Below are positions 50,541-59,952 of a stretch of 64,000 nt of DNA, piece by piece. Origin of the DNA: Pantoea sp. Ep11b (GTDB taxonomy: Bacteria; Pseudomonadota; Gammaproteobacteria; Enterobacterales; Enterobacteriaceae); NCBI RefSeq assembly GCF_040783975.1, contig NZ_CP160631.1:1922001-1986000 (forward strand), written 5' to 3'. A program made the translations under genes and the position numbers. Under the pieces are notes generated by a model. The model saw only the letters and a program-made list of their open reading frames with translations, was not told the DNA's origin and ran no database searches. The first letter of the stretch is position 1. Each line of letters begins with the position of its first letter.

Positions 50541-50924
50541 ATGAAGGCAGCATTCATTGCCCTGGGCCTGCTGGCCTGTCACATCGCCCCCGCCCGGAGC
50601 GAAACCGAATTTCAGCTTAACTGCCCTGGCCGGGCGACCATGATCGTTTCACGCGCCGAATATGGCTTAACCACGCTGATGTGGCCGGACAACCATTTCC
50701 AGATTGCCGCCGGTCAGCAGCGCACAAAGCTGGAGGCGGGCGACCCGGTCGCGATTACCCGTTTTCGCAATGGCGATCAGCTGATCGTCAATCAGCGCAG
50801 TCAGCAAGCCTTTTTTGTCTATCACGACAGCGATAAACTTCTGCCCTGCAGCCGCAGCGAAAAACGTGATGTGGATGCGCTGAGCCTGGAGCGTTACGAC
50901 GACCGTCAGCGTTCCGATTCTTAA
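50541..50924 (+). CDS. Periplasmic hypothetical protein
   Basis: 127 aa with a signal peptide (1-20, 'FIALGLLACHIAPARS') and a single beta-rich domain with two cysteines (LNCPG, LLPCS) that could form a disulfide. The C-terminus is charged. It is followed by an acetyltransferase gene after 13 bp. No family recognised. Confidence 0.65.
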   Translation: MKAAFIALGLLACHIAPARSETEFQLNCPGRATMIVSRAEYGLTTLMWPDNHFQIAAGQQRTKLEAGDPVAITRFRNGDQLIVNQRSQQAFFVYHDSDKLLPCSRSEKRDVDALSLERYDDRQRSDS

Positions 50925-50937
50925 CCGGGAGCCTGTT

Positions 50938-51351
50938 ATGCAACCTGAGATTACCGATAATGTCACCACGCAGGATCTGGATGAGGTCAGGCTGGGCCTC
51001 AAGGCGCATAACAGCCACTTCTTCGACGTTGATGAAATCCGCGCGATCGGCGTCTTTATCCGGGACGAGCAGGGCCGGAAGCTGGCCGGGCTGACCGGTT
51101 CCACCACCGGTAGCTGGCTGCGGATTGATATGCTCTGGGTCAGTGAAACGTTACGCGGTCAGGGGGTAGGCAGTCAGCTGATGCAGGCGGCGGAGCAGGA
51201 GGCGCAGCGGCGGGGATGCCGCTATGCGCAGGTGGATACCGCCAGTTTTCAGGCGCGCCCTTTTTATGAAAAGCTCGGCTACACCCTGCGGCTCACGCTG
51301 GGAAACTATATCCTGCATCATCAGCGTCACTATCTGACCAAAGAGCTGTGA
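50938..51351 (+). CDS. GNAT family N-acetyltransferase
   Basis: 137 aa. Acetyl-CoA motif 'LRGQGVGSQLMQAAEQEAQRRG', then 'QVDTASFQARPFYEKLGY', typical of small GNAT enzymes. GGGAG precedes the ATG. Substrate unknown. The stop abuts the end of the convergent hydrolase gene. Confidence 0.9.
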   Translation: MQPEITDNVTTQDLDEVRLGLKAHNSHFFDVDEIRAIGVFIRDEQGRKLAGLTGSTTGSWLRIDMLWVSETLRGQGVGSQLMQAAEQEAQRRGCRYAQVDTASFQARPFYEKLGYTLRLTLGNYILHHQRHYLTKEL

Positions 51352-52014
51352 TCAGAACAGCGGCTGCTGGCGCAGATCCAGCGGGTGCTGCTCGGCTTCA
51401 TCGATCGCCGCCAGCCAGCTCTGCAGCGTGACCGTTTTCCAGGAGAGATGCCCGCGCGTGGTGCTCATCAGCACGACGTCAGGCCGCAGCGAGCGGTAGA
51501 ACTCCAGCGTCTGGCTCAGTTCAGCCGGATTGCTGTCCGGCACCAGTACGGTGATCCACTGATCATGTGAGCGCGTCACCGTATCGCCCACAAACAGGTA
51601 GGTCATGCCCAGCGGCGACGTATAGAGATAGCTGGCGCTGCCCGGCGTGTGGCCGGGTGTCGGCAGCAGATGAAAATCCCCGAAGTGTGTCTCCGGCTGG
51701 GTGAAGGTGTCGTCCGGCTCAGCAAAACGGCTGATCGGGCCCAGCGACCGGCTGTGGCAGTAAAGCGCGCTGCTGAAGCGCTGCTGGATCACCGCTGTTC
51801 CCGGCGCCGACTCGTGCCAGTGGGTCAGATAGTGACGGATTACGCCGCCGCTATCGGCCAGCACCTCGTGATCGAGCAGGTTTTCAACCCGACCAATCAG
51901 CAGGTTGCCGCGTGGATGACGCAGCATAAATCCATGCATCATCAGGTCGTTAACGGCATCTTCCACCGGAAACTCCGGGGTTGAGATCCACAAATCGTCA
52001 TACAACGGCTTCAA
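51352..52014 (-). CDS. Metallo-beta-lactamase fold hydrolase
   Basis: 220 aa from a TTG start with AGGAGA 6-7 bp upstream. MBL fold elements: 'YLTHWHESAPG' at the first metal motif (HxH is present, but the usual D-H is E-S), 'LPTPGHTPGSASYLY' and 'YLFVGDTVTR'. The altered first motif suggests a single-metal or non-canonical enzyme. Substrate unknown. Confidence 0.8.
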   Translation of the reverse strand: MKPLYDDLWISTPEFPVEDAVNDLMMHGFMLRHPRGNLLIGRVENLLDHEVLADSGGVIRHYLTHWHESAPGTAVIQQRFSSALYCHSRSLGPISRFAEPDDTFTQPETHFGDFHLLPTPGHTPGSASYLYTSPLGMTYLFVGDTVTRSHDQWITVLVPDSNPAELSQTLEFYRSLRPDVVLMSTTRGHLSWKTVTLQSWLAAIDEAEQHPLDLRQQPLF

Positions 52015-52036
52015 TGTCGATCTCCTGAAACGTGCG

Positions 52037-52963
52037 CTATTCCCGCAGGACGGGGTGCCCGGTTACCTGAATCTGCGCCTGCCCGTGACGGACGGCTAAC
52101 TCTGCGCGTGCGCCCAGCGGCAGCGTTACGGTATCCGCGTCATGACCGAAAGCCAGATCGGAGATGACCGGCAGACCGGTGGTGTCGCGCAGCCGCTGCC
52201 AGACGGTGCTGAAGTCAAAGCCATTGTCATAGTCTGACAGCGCCGTGCTGGTAAAACTGCCGGTGACGATCGCCCGCTGACGCGCCAGAATGCCGCTCTG
52301 CTCCAGCTGGATCAGCATACGTTCGATGCGGAACGGATGCTCATTCACATCTTCGATCACCAGAATGCCATTATCGAACTGTGGCATCCAGGGGGTGCCG
52401 ATCAGGGAGCAGATCATCGCCAGATTGCCGCCCCACAGCGTGCCCTGCCATTCACCTTCATCCGGCGTTTCGCTTTGCCATTTCACCTCAAATGTCGGGG
52501 ATGTCAATGCCTGCCAGAAGTGATGAAGGGTAAATTCGGATAAGGTCGCGGCACCGAAATTACCGGCCAGCATCGGGGCGCTGAAGGTGATCAGGCCCAC
52601 CTGCGCCAGCAGCGCCAGCTGAATTGCGGTGAAGTCGCTGTGACCGCACAGCGCCAGCGGCTGATTCAGCAGACGGCGTTGCAAACCCGTGTAGTCAATC
52701 GAGGCCAGCAGCCGGCTGGCGCCATAGCCGCCGCGCACGGCCAGCACCACGTCGGGCAGCGTCGCGAGGCTGGCAAGCTGGTTAATATCTGCCAGTCTCT
52801 CCGCATCCGTACCGGCAAAGCGCTGAAAGCGGCGGGTAATCACCTGCTCGTTCTCAACCTGATGGCCGGCCGCGCGCAGTCGCGCGATGCCCTGCAGCGC
52901 CGCAGGCTGATTGTGGCAGTAACCGGAGGGGGAGATCAGACGGATTGAACGTGAAATCATCAT
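52037..52963 (-). CDS. ldcA: Muramoyltetrapeptide carboxypeptidase
   Basis: 308 aa, S66 family. It removes the terminal D-Ala from cytoplasmic muropeptides so that they can be recycled. 'LAVRGGYGASRLL' and the nucleophile 'CGHSDFTA' (Ser109) are visible, with the later 'VIEDVNEHPFRIERML' carrying the Glu. AGGA precedes the first ATG. Divergent from emtA, the same arrangement as in E. coli. Confidence 0.92.
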   Translation of the reverse strand: MMISRSIRLISPSGYCHNQPAALQGIARLRAAGHQVENEQVITRRFQRFAGTDAERLADINQLASLATLPDVVLAVRGGYGASRLLASIDYTGLQRRLLNQPLALCGHSDFTAIQLALLAQVGLITFSAPMLAGNFGAATLSEFTLHHFWQALTSPTFEVKWQSETPDEGEWQGTLWGGNLAMICSLIGTPWMPQFDNGILVIEDVNEHPFRIERMLIQLEQSGILARQRAIVTGSFTSTALSDYDNGFDFSTVWQRLRDTTGLPVISDLAFGHDADTVTLPLGARAELAVRHGQAQIQVTGHPVLRE

Positions 52964-53124
52964 ACTTTCCTGCTGTTAGCACCTGATTTATCGCGATGAT
53001 GACGAAAAGCGCCGCTGAAGTCACGGTACGCGCCGGATTTTACTGCATTTAGGATAAACGGTAATTTTGCTCACGCCCTGTCTGGGTATGATAGCATTCG
53101 CCACCACAGCGAAGAGACGAAAAA

Positions 53125-53754
53125 TTGCTGAAAATCCGACACCTTATACTCTCAGCGTTACTCCTGACAGGCTGTTCCAGCGAGCCTCCGCATCAGATTG
53201 TTAAGCAGCGCAATACGCCGTTAACTCAGGCACCGCCGTCCAGCGTTAACGGAACCTGGGCCATGTTTACCGAAGATGCCGCCAGTCATTATGGCGTTGA
53301 TGAAAAGTTGATCAGCGCCATTATCAGTGTCGAATCAGGTGGAAATCCGGGCGTTGTCAGCCGCTCCAACGCGGTAGGGCTGATGCAGATCAAAGCCTCC
53401 ACCGCCGGGCGCGAGGTCTATCGCACGCTGGGCCGTCGCGGTCAGCCCTCCAATGCCGAGCTGCGCGATCCGGCAAAAAATATCGATATCGGCACCGCCT
53501 ATATCCGTATCCTGCAGGACTCTGCGCTGTCGGGCATCCGCGATCCCCTGACGCTGCGCTACGCCACCATCGTCTCCTACGCCAATGGGGCCGGTGCGCT
53601 GCTGCGAACCTTTTCCCGCGATCGCGATCGGGCGATTGCGATGATCAATGCCATGTCCCCCGATGAGTTCTATCAGCATGTGCAGAACAAGCATCCGGCG
53701 GCGCAGGCACCGCGCTATCTGTGGAAAGTCACGACGGCGTACCGCACCATCTGA
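53125..53754 (+). CDS. emtA: Membrane-bound endolytic transglycosylase
   Basis: 209 aa, TTG start with GAGACGA upstream. Lipoprotein signal with lipobox LLTGC (Cys17). Lytic transglycosylase domain (about 45-200) with catalytic Glu70 in 'IISVESGGNPGVVSRSNAVG' and 'GLMQIKAS'. It cleaves peptidoglycan endolytically from the outer membrane. Together with the divergent ldcA it links wall turnover and recycling. Confidence 0.92.
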   Translation: MLKIRHLILSALLLTGCSSEPPHQIVKQRNTPLTQAPPSSVNGTWAMFTEDAASHYGVDEKLISAIISVESGGNPGVVSRSNAVGLMQIKASTAGREVYRTLGRRGQPSNAELRDPAKNIDIGTAYIRILQDSALSGIRDPLTLRYATIVSYANGAGALLRTFSRDRDRAIAMINAMSPDEFYQHVQNKHPAAQAPRYLWKVTTAYRTI

Positions 53755-53764
53755 GCGGTCACAA

Positions 53765-54721
53765 TCAGACCTGCGGCGTGAGCAGCAGTCGCGCCGTAGG
53801 ATAGTCGACGATCAGCACGTTGATGTAACCGCCCAGCAGCGCCCCGCGGATGGCCTGGGCTTTTTCCCGTCCGCCCGCCAGCCCGACAACCTGTGGACAG
53901 CGTTTCACCTGCGCCAGCTCCATCCCGATCACCGGATCCTCTTCATCTTTCAGCACCGGCTGCCCGCAGGCGTCGAAATAGTGCAGGCAGATATCGCCCA
54001 CCGCGCCGCGCGCCGCCAGCGTCTGCAACATTTCGCCGTCATAATAGTTGCCTGAATTTCGCAGCAGGGCCGAGGGCTCCAGATCGCCAATGCCGACAAT
54101 TGCCAGATCGACCTGATCAAACTTACTCAGCACCTCAGCCACCTCTGCATTGGCCGACAGCCGCTGGCGATCGCTGACTGAATGCTCGATTGACTGCGAC
54201 GGCAGCAGCCAGGCGGGGCAGTTGAGCAGCGCCGCCAGATTCTGCGTCAGGATCGTCGCCTGGACGTTGCCGTTTGCGCCAACGCCGCCCAGCAGCTGGA
54301 TCACCCCTTTGCAGGCGCTGTTCAGCGGGTGCAGCGCATCCACCATCGCCCGGATTGTGCCGCTCCACGAGGAGATGCCAATCAGCTCGTCGTTGCGCAG
54401 CCGGGTTTCCAGATAGTGGGCGGCAGCCGACCCAATCGCCTGCTTGATCTGCAGGGAAGAGGCCTGATCCGGCACATCCACCACAATCGCCTGTGGCAGG
54501 TTGTAGGTCTGCTCAATCGCTTTTTCCAGCTCCGGGTAGACATTGGCCGGGGGCATCACGCTGATCTTGACCACCCCCTCTTTCACGCTGCGATTAAGCG
54601 TGCGTGAGACAAACGACTGCGAAAGGGTGAGCGACTGGGCAATCTCCGACTGCTTTAACCCTTCGACATAGTAAAGGGTGGCAATTTTTACCATCAGTCG
54701 CTGTTCGTCCTGTTTTGCCAT
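53765..54721 (-). CDS. SorC/DeoR-type sugar-binding regulator
   Basis: 318 aa. N-terminal HTH 'IATLYYVEGLKQSEIAQSLTLSQSFVSRTLNRSVKEG', then a SorC effector domain with 'GVIQLLGGVGANGNVQATIL' and 'DLAIVGIGDLEPS'. Divergent from the transketolase/kinase operon, so it almost certainly controls that operon with a phosphorylated sugar as effector. The two palindromes in the intergenic region are likely its sites. Confidence 0.9.
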   Translation of the reverse strand: MAKQDEQRLMVKIATLYYVEGLKQSEIAQSLTLSQSFVSRTLNRSVKEGVVKISVMPPANVYPELEKAIEQTYNLPQAIVVDVPDQASSLQIKQAIGSAAAHYLETRLRNDELIGISSWSGTIRAMVDALHPLNSACKGVIQLLGGVGANGNVQATILTQNLAALLNCPAWLLPSQSIEHSVSDRQRLSANAEVAEVLSKFDQVDLAIVGIGDLEPSALLRNSGNYYDGEMLQTLAARGAVGDICLHYFDACGQPVLKDEEDPVIGMELAQVKRCPQVVGLAGGREKAQAIRGALLGGYINVLIVDYPTARLLLTPQV

Positions 54722-54762
54722 CGGTTTTTCCCTCTATGACTCTGCCCGGTATTGTTAACCAG

Positions 54763-54778
54763 GATGATCAAAATCACA
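54763..54778. promoter_or_regulatory. Possible CRP site
   Basis: GATGA-TCAAAA-TCACA: one perfect and one partial half site of the CRP consensus, in the control region of a sugar operon. Moderate evidence only. Confidence 0.35.
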
Positions 54779-54876
54779 ACGCAGGCTAATTTGTGATCGT
54801 TTTCGCTTTTTGACGATCGCGCATTGGACGCCGCCGCTGCGCGGGCGCATAGTCATTATGCATATAAAATCATAAA

Positions 54877-54890
54877 TGAATATATATTCA
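54877..54890. promoter_or_regulatory. Regulator palindrome, site 1
   Basis: Perfect 14-bp palindrome TGAATATATATTCA, identical to the one at 55236. Located 156 bp upstream of the SorC gene start and 388 bp before the transketolase start. Confidence 0.7.
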
Positions 54891-55235
54891 AGCGAAGAAA
54901 ATCAGCCCTTCGCTGCCTTAACTGCGCTGGCTGGGGCAACGGCCTGCTTAACCGCAACGATGCTGACGGCAGAGCAGGTTTCGCTGACGATAACCCGCTA
55001 TTGGGTGTAACGGCATCTGGCAGAGGGGCATGACGGAATCGACACGATGACCGATCCTGCGGGATGCCGCAGGAGGCGATGGCAGTGAAATGAAAGCATT
55101 CAATGAGGAGGCAACAGCGGCAACATGCTGAGCGGAGCAGGTGGCAGAAGGCTCCGCAGCAGACCCGCCTGAAGACGAAGAGAAGAGGTAAGGTCACCAG
55201 GCCTGTTTTTCGCGACGGATTTTTTTTAACCATGC
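54891..55235. other. Long spacer between the two palindromes
   Basis: 345 bp with no supported coding frame. The unusual length of the control region and the identical end sites suggest repression by DNA looping, or a missing or lost small gene. Confidence 0.4.
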
Positions 55236-55249
55236 TGAATATATATTCA
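55236..55249. promoter_or_regulatory. Regulator palindrome, site 2
   Basis: TGAATATATATTCA, 29 bp before the first transketolase start codon, where binding would block transcription of the operon. Confidence 0.7.
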
Positions 55250-55277
55250 CATCCGACTTAAAATTCAGAGGTAGTGT

Positions 55278-56108
55278 ATGAATCCTTTCAATCTCCCGGT
55301 CGCGGAACTTGAGCGCCGGGCACGCGCCATCCGCCGCCGTATCATCCAGCTGAATGCGGGCAGCCCGGCGGGCGGCCATACCGGTGCCGATCTCTCTCAG
55401 GTTGAGATCCTCACCGCACTCTATTTCCGTATCCTGAACTGTGCAGCGGACCGTACCGATGATGACCAGCGCGATATCTACATCCAGTCAAAAGGGCATG
55501 CGGTTGGCGGCTATTACTGCGTACTGGCTGAAGCCGGTTACTTTCCCGCTGACTGGCTGGCCACTTATCAGCACGCCGACTCGGCTCTGCCAGGCCATCC
55601 CGTCCGGCAGAAAACGCCCGGCGTTGAACTGAACACCGGCGCGCTGGGACACGGCCTGCCAGTGGCGGTAGGCATCGCGATTGCGGCAAAAAAAGATAAC
55701 AGTTCCCGTCGCATCTTTGTCGTCACCGGCGACGGTGAGCTGGCTGAGGGCAGCAACTGGGAAGCGGCGCTGGTGGCTGCCCATTACGGCCTCGACAACC
55801 TGATTATCATCAACGACAAAAACAAGCTGCAGCTGGCCGGGGCCACCCGCGACATCATGAATACCGACCCGCTGCCGGAAAAATGGCGCGCCTTCGGTCT
55901 GGACGTAACGGAGTGCAACGGCAACAACATGGCCGATGTGGTCAGTACCCTTGAAAACCTGCCGCAGAACGGTAAACCCCAGGTGATCGTCGCGCACACC
56001 GAAAAGGGATTTGGCATCTCCTTTATCCAGAGTAAAGCCGAATGGCATCACCGGGTGCCGAAAGGCGAAGAGATTGCACTGGCACTGGAGGAACTGAAAG
56101 ATGAGTAA
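55278..56108 (+). CDS. Transketolase N-terminal subunit
   Basis: 276 aa. The thiamine-diphosphate binding motif is 'VTGDGELAEGSNWEAALVA' ending in 'LIIINDKNKLQLAG', and 'GGHTGADLSQVEILTALYF' is the N-terminal signature. GAGG precedes the ATG. Split transketolases with a separate C-terminal gene occur in sugar-catabolic operons, such as apulose-4-phosphate cleavage in apiose use. The next gene overlaps by 8 nt. Confidence 0.92.
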   Translation: MNPFNLPVAELERRARAIRRRIIQLNAGSPAGGHTGADLSQVEILTALYFRILNCAADRTDDDQRDIYIQSKGHAVGGYYCVLAEAGYFPADWLATYQHADSALPGHPVRQKTPGVELNTGALGHGLPVAVGIAIAAKKDNSSRRIFVVTGDGELAEGSNWEAALVAAHYGLDNLIIINDKNKLQLAGATRDIMNTDPLPEKWRAFGLDVTECNGNNMADVVSTLENLPQNGKPQVIVAHTEKGFGISFIQSKAEWHHRVPKGEEIALALEELKDE

Positions 56109-57045
56109 TGCACAGCATTTAGCCAGCGTCATGGTTACCGCATTTATCGACGCCGTAAATCGGGGCGTGGATCTGGTGCCCGTGGTGGCGGACTCCACCT
56201 CAACCGCTAAAATCGCGCCCTTTATCAAAGCCTTTCCCGACCGGCTGGTTAACGTCGGCATCGCCGAGCAGACGCTGGTCGGCACCGCGGCGGGTCTGGC
56301 ATTGGGCGGTAAGGTTGCGGTGACCTGTAACGCCGCGCCTTTTCTGGTTTCACGCGCCAATGAGCAGGTGAAAGTGGATGTCTGCTACAACAACACCAAC
56401 GTCAAGCTGTTCGGGCTTAATGCCGGTGCCAGCTATGGCCCGCTGGCCAGTACTCACCACAGCCTTGATGATATCGCGGTAATGCGCGGCTTTGGCAACA
56501 TTGAAATCTATGCGCCCTCCTGCCCGCTGGAGTGTCGTCAGATTATCGATTACGCCCTGGATCACGTTGGCCCGGTCTATATCCGTCTGGATGGGAAAGA
56601 TCTGCCGCAGCTGCATGATGAAAACTACCGCTTCAGGCCGGGTGCCATCGACGAACTGCGCGAAGGTCGCGATATTGCGCTGGTGGCAATGGGCTCGACG
56701 GTTCACGAGGTGGTTCACGCCGCAGAGCAACTGGCTGAACAGGGGATTTCAGCGGGTGTGATCGCGGTTCCATCCATCCGACCCTGCGATACCCAACAGT
56801 TACGCAACCTGTTAAATCACTATCCAGCGGTGATCACCGTGGAAGAGCATAACGTCAATGGCGGCGTCGGCAGCCTGGTGGCCGAAGTGCTGGCAGAGGG
56901 CGGCTGCGGCATCCGGCTGTTACGGCTGGGCATCGCGGATGGCGAGTATGCAATTGCCGGCGATCGCGCCTCTACCCGCGCCCGTCATGGCATTGATGCC
57001 AGCAGCGTGGTGAATCATGCAGCGCGCATCTGCGCAGGAGAATAG
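56101..57045 (+). CDS. Transketolase C-terminal subunit
   Basis: 314 aa, containing the pyrimidine-binding (central) and C-terminal transketolase domains: 'VNVGIAEQTLVGTAAGLALGGKVAVT', 'GASYGPLASTHHSLDDIAVMRG', and 'VEEHNVNGGVGSLVAEVLAEGG' near the end. It completes the enzyme with the upstream subunit. Coupled to the kinase by 2 bp. Confidence 0.92.
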   Translation: MSNAQHLASVMVTAFIDAVNRGVDLVPVVADSTSTAKIAPFIKAFPDRLVNVGIAEQTLVGTAAGLALGGKVAVTCNAAPFLVSRANEQVKVDVCYNNTNVKLFGLNAGASYGPLASTHHSLDDIAVMRGFGNIEIYAPSCPLECRQIIDYALDHVGPVYIRLDGKDLPQLHDENYRFRPGAIDELREGRDIALVAMGSTVHEVVHAAEQLAEQGISAGVIAVPSIRPCDTQQLRNLLNHYPAVITVEEHNVNGGVGSLVAEVLAEGGCGIRLLRLGIADGEYAIAGDRASTRARHGIDASSVVNHAARICAGE

Positions 57046-57047
57046 TT

Positions 57048-58598
57048 ATGGCGGGACCTCTGATTCTGGCAATAGACGAAGGCACCACCAACGCCAAAGC
57101 GATTGCGGTTGATCGCGAGGGGCGCGTAGTGGCACGGGGCAGCCAGAGTTTAACCCTGCAACATCCGCAGCCGGGACTGGCTGAGCAGGATCCGCTGGCG
57201 ATCTGGCAGGCGGTCAGGGAGGCGATGACCCAATGCCTGGCGGCCTGTGGCGGCGCGCCGGTGGGCGCGGTGGCGATCAGCAATCAGCGCGAATCGGTCC
57301 TGATCTGGCAGCGGCGCGATGGCCAGCCGCTGACGCCGCTGGTGAGCTGGCAGGATCGGCGCTCTGAGGCACGCTGTCGTGAGCTGCGTCAGGCCGGTAA
57401 AGCGCCGCGTATCACCGGTCTGACCGGGCTGGCGGTTGACCCGATGTTTCCGGCGGCCAAGCTGGGCGACATGCTGGCCGCCATCCCAGATGGTCCGGCG
57501 CGGGCGGCAGCCGGTGAACTCTGCATCGGCACGGTTGACTGCTGGCTCAGCTGGCAACTCAGCGCAGGCGAGGTTTTCGTCACCGATCACGCCAACGCCT
57601 CACGCACCCAGCTCTACAGCCTGCACCTGAACGACTGGGATGACGAACTGCTGGCGCTGTTTCATCTGCCGCGTGCTGCGCTGCCGCGTATTGTCGCGTC
57701 CGCCAGCGAACAGGGCGCAGTAGCGTTAACGGATATTCCGGGTCTGGCACCGGGAACACCGATACTGGCACGCATCGGCGACTCCCATGCCGCACTGCAG
57801 GCGCAGCGGCGGGGAGAGGCTGAAGTGGTCAAGGCCACTTACGGCACCGGATCCTCACTGATGATGTCGATGGCGACGCCGCTGCTGACGGAAAACGGCC
57901 TCAGCACTACGGTAGCCTGGCACGATGGCACGCTGCGCTACGCCTTCGAAGGCAACATCACCCATACCGGTTCCGGCGCGGCCTGGCTGGGCAGGCTGCT
58001 GGGCGTGCAGGACCCGCGTGAACTGACCGCGATGGCGCAACGCTGTGACGACAATCAGGGCATCTACTTTGTGCCGGCGCTGTCCGGGCTGGGCGCGCCC
58101 TGGTGGGATTTACAGGCGCGCGGTATGGTGTGCGGTCTGACAGATGCCGCCACACCAGCGGTGCTGGCGCGGGTGGCGCTGGAGTCCATCGTCTGGCAAA
58201 TCGCCGACGTCTTTTTCGCTATGGAGCAGGCCAGCGGCCAGCATCTTCCCGCGCTCTGCGTGGATGGCAGCGCCACCGAAAATCAGTGGCTGATGCAGCT
58301 GCAGGCCGACGTGTTGCAGCGGCCGCTGCAGCGGGTGCCGACCGCCGAGGTTTCTGCGCTGGGGGCGGCGCTGCTGGCCGGTAAAGTGCTGGGGTGGTGG
58401 CAGCAGGGCAGTGATATGCAGGCGCTGCAGGGCGGCAATGTGATTATGCCGCGTGAGGCGTATGCGCAGCCGATGCAGGAGGCGTATAAGGGCTGGATCG
58501 ACGCCGTTGCGCGCTGTCGTTATCAGCCCCATGAGTCTCACGCCGCGCCGGGCCGTGGTAACACCTCTGCAGCCGTCAGCCTGCGGGCGTATCAGTGA
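57048..58598 (+). CDS. FGGY family sugar kinase
   Basis: 516 aa. 'LILAIDEGTTNAKAIAVDREG' (ATP-binding), 'SNQRESVLIWQRRDG..L.PLVSWQDRR' and 'SGLGAPWWD' with 'LCVDGSATENQWLMQLQADVL' are FGGY, glycerol-kinase-like signatures. In the same operon as a split transketolase, so it probably phosphorylates a ketose that the transketolase then cleaves. The substrate cannot be fixed from sequence; apulose is one possibility. No transporter or isomerase lies in this operon. GGAG precedes the ATG. Confidence 0.88.
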   Translation: MAGPLILAIDEGTTNAKAIAVDREGRVVARGSQSLTLQHPQPGLAEQDPLAIWQAVREAMTQCLAACGGAPVGAVAISNQRESVLIWQRRDGQPLTPLVSWQDRRSEARCRELRQAGKAPRITGLTGLAVDPMFPAAKLGDMLAAIPDGPARAAAGELCIGTVDCWLSWQLSAGEVFVTDHANASRTQLYSLHLNDWDDELLALFHLPRAALPRIVASASEQGAVALTDIPGLAPGTPILARIGDSHAALQAQRRGEAEVVKATYGTGSSLMMSMATPLLTENGLSTTVAWHDGTLRYAFEGNITHTGSGAAWLGRLLGVQDPRELTAMAQRCDDNQGIYFVPALSGLGAPWWDLQARGMVCGLTDAATPAVLARVALESIVWQIADVFFAMEQASGQHLPALCVDGSATENQWLMQLQADVLQRPLQRVPTAEVSALGAALLAGKVLGWWQQGSDMQALQGGNVIMPREAYAQPMQEAYKGWIDAVARCRYQPHESHAAPGRGNTSAAVSLRAYQ

Positions 58599-58726
58599 CC
58601 CCTGTGGTTTTTCCCGGCTGTCGTGCGGGTGAAGCGAGACGGCAGGCGCACAGCCGATGCGGACACAGGCTGTGCCGCATCGGCTTGACGACCGGCTTCG
58701 CCGGAGAGAGGTGCAGCAGAGGGGGA

Positions 58727-59857
58727 TTAGCGCGCCATTCTGCGCACGTCGCCCTCATCATTCTCCACCGCCACCAGATCCACCGGTGGCAGATTACCGC
58801 CGCTGAACTCCACCTGGCGAATCGGGAAGGCGAAGCGAATATCGCGTTCTTCCAGGGCTGCCATCAGCTGCAGGTTAATCTCCTGCTGTATATCCATATA
58901 TTTGTTGTAATCGGCATCCAGCACGTAGTAGACCACTTCAAAGGTCAGCTTCGAGTCCTCGAAAGCCAGGAAGTGGGCGCGGTCAAAACGGGTAGTGTCC
59001 ACGCCCTGAATAATCGATTTCACCAGCGGGCTAATCTCACGCACCCGCTCTGACGGCGTCGCGTAGCTGATGCCAAACTTAAAGACGATGCGGCGCTGCT
59101 GCATACGCTTGTAGTTGTGGATCGTCTGCTGCAGCAGGATGGTATTTGAACAGACGATCTGCTCACCACTCAGGCTGCGCAGCCGGGTGGTTTTCAGCCC
59201 GATATGCTCAATCGACCCGGCAATGTCACCGAATACAATAAAGTCGCCATGCTCAAACGGCTTATCAAAGCCTATCGCCAGTGAGGCAAAGACATCGCTC
59301 AGCACGGTCTGAATCGCCAGCGCAATCGCGATACCGCCCACGCCCAGACTGGCGACCAGCGCGGTAATGTCGATACCCATATTCGACAGAATGGCGAGCA
59401 GCATCATGACCCAGACCACCACCCGCAGCAGAATACCCAGAATCACCGTGGTGACCGGGTTACGCACATGCAGCGGATCGCGCAGCAGGCTCTTCAGCCA
59501 GAGCCGGATGCCGCCGTCAATCCATAACGCAAGCTGCACGATCAGCGCCAGGAACCAGCCATGCGAGATGGCTGCGCGCCAGGAGGCGGGCAGATCGACG
59601 AACTTCAGGGCGATGAGCAGTGAAAAAATCAGCAGCAGGGTCTGGCTGGTGCTGCGCAGTATCTCCACCAGAATCGCAGTGGCGCGGACGTGACGATGTT
59701 CGCTGTAGAGAGCAATCCGGTTGGAGATAAAGCGAATCAGGGTACGCAGTACCCAGTAGATCACCAGGGTCGACACCACCACAATGGCGCTGTTAATCCA
59801 GAGGTCCTGATTGAAAAAGAGGGAGTGAAAACGACGTGATGCGAGCCAGTTTTCCAT
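58727..59857 (-). CDS. MscS-type mechanosensitive channel
   Basis: 376 aa from the ATG after AAGGAG; the frame opens 28 codons earlier without a site. Four or five membrane helices (about 23-45, 75-95, 105-125, 145-170) precede the conserved pore helix 'ASLGVGGIAIALAIQTVLSDVFASLAIGFDKPFEHGDFI', then the cytosolic MscS beta domain. YnaI/YbdG-like in length. It opens on hypo-osmotic shock to release solutes. Confidence 0.88.
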   Translation of the reverse strand: MENWLASRRFHSLFFNQDLWINSAIVVVSTLVIYWVLRTLIRFISNRIALYSEHRHVRATAILVEILRSTSQTLLLIFSLLIALKFVDLPASWRAAISHGWFLALIVQLALWIDGGIRLWLKSLLRDPLHVRNPVTTVILGILLRVVVWVMMLLAILSNMGIDITALVASLGVGGIAIALAIQTVLSDVFASLAIGFDKPFEHGDFIVFGDIAGSIEHIGLKTTRLRSLSGEQIVCSNTILLQQTIHNYKRMQQRRIVFKFGISYATPSERVREISPLVKSIIQGVDTTRFDRAHFLAFEDSKLTFEVVYYVLDADYNKYMDIQQEINLQLMAALEERDIRFAFPIRQVEFSGGNLPPVDLVAVENDEGDVRRMAR

Positions 59858-59952
59858 TGGGGAGAATCTCCTTGCTGGGTTCCGGTTTAAAAGAAACGAG
59901 CAAGAAGCATAGCCTGGATGCGCGCCGTTCGCGGGGCGCATCCCTGAAACGG

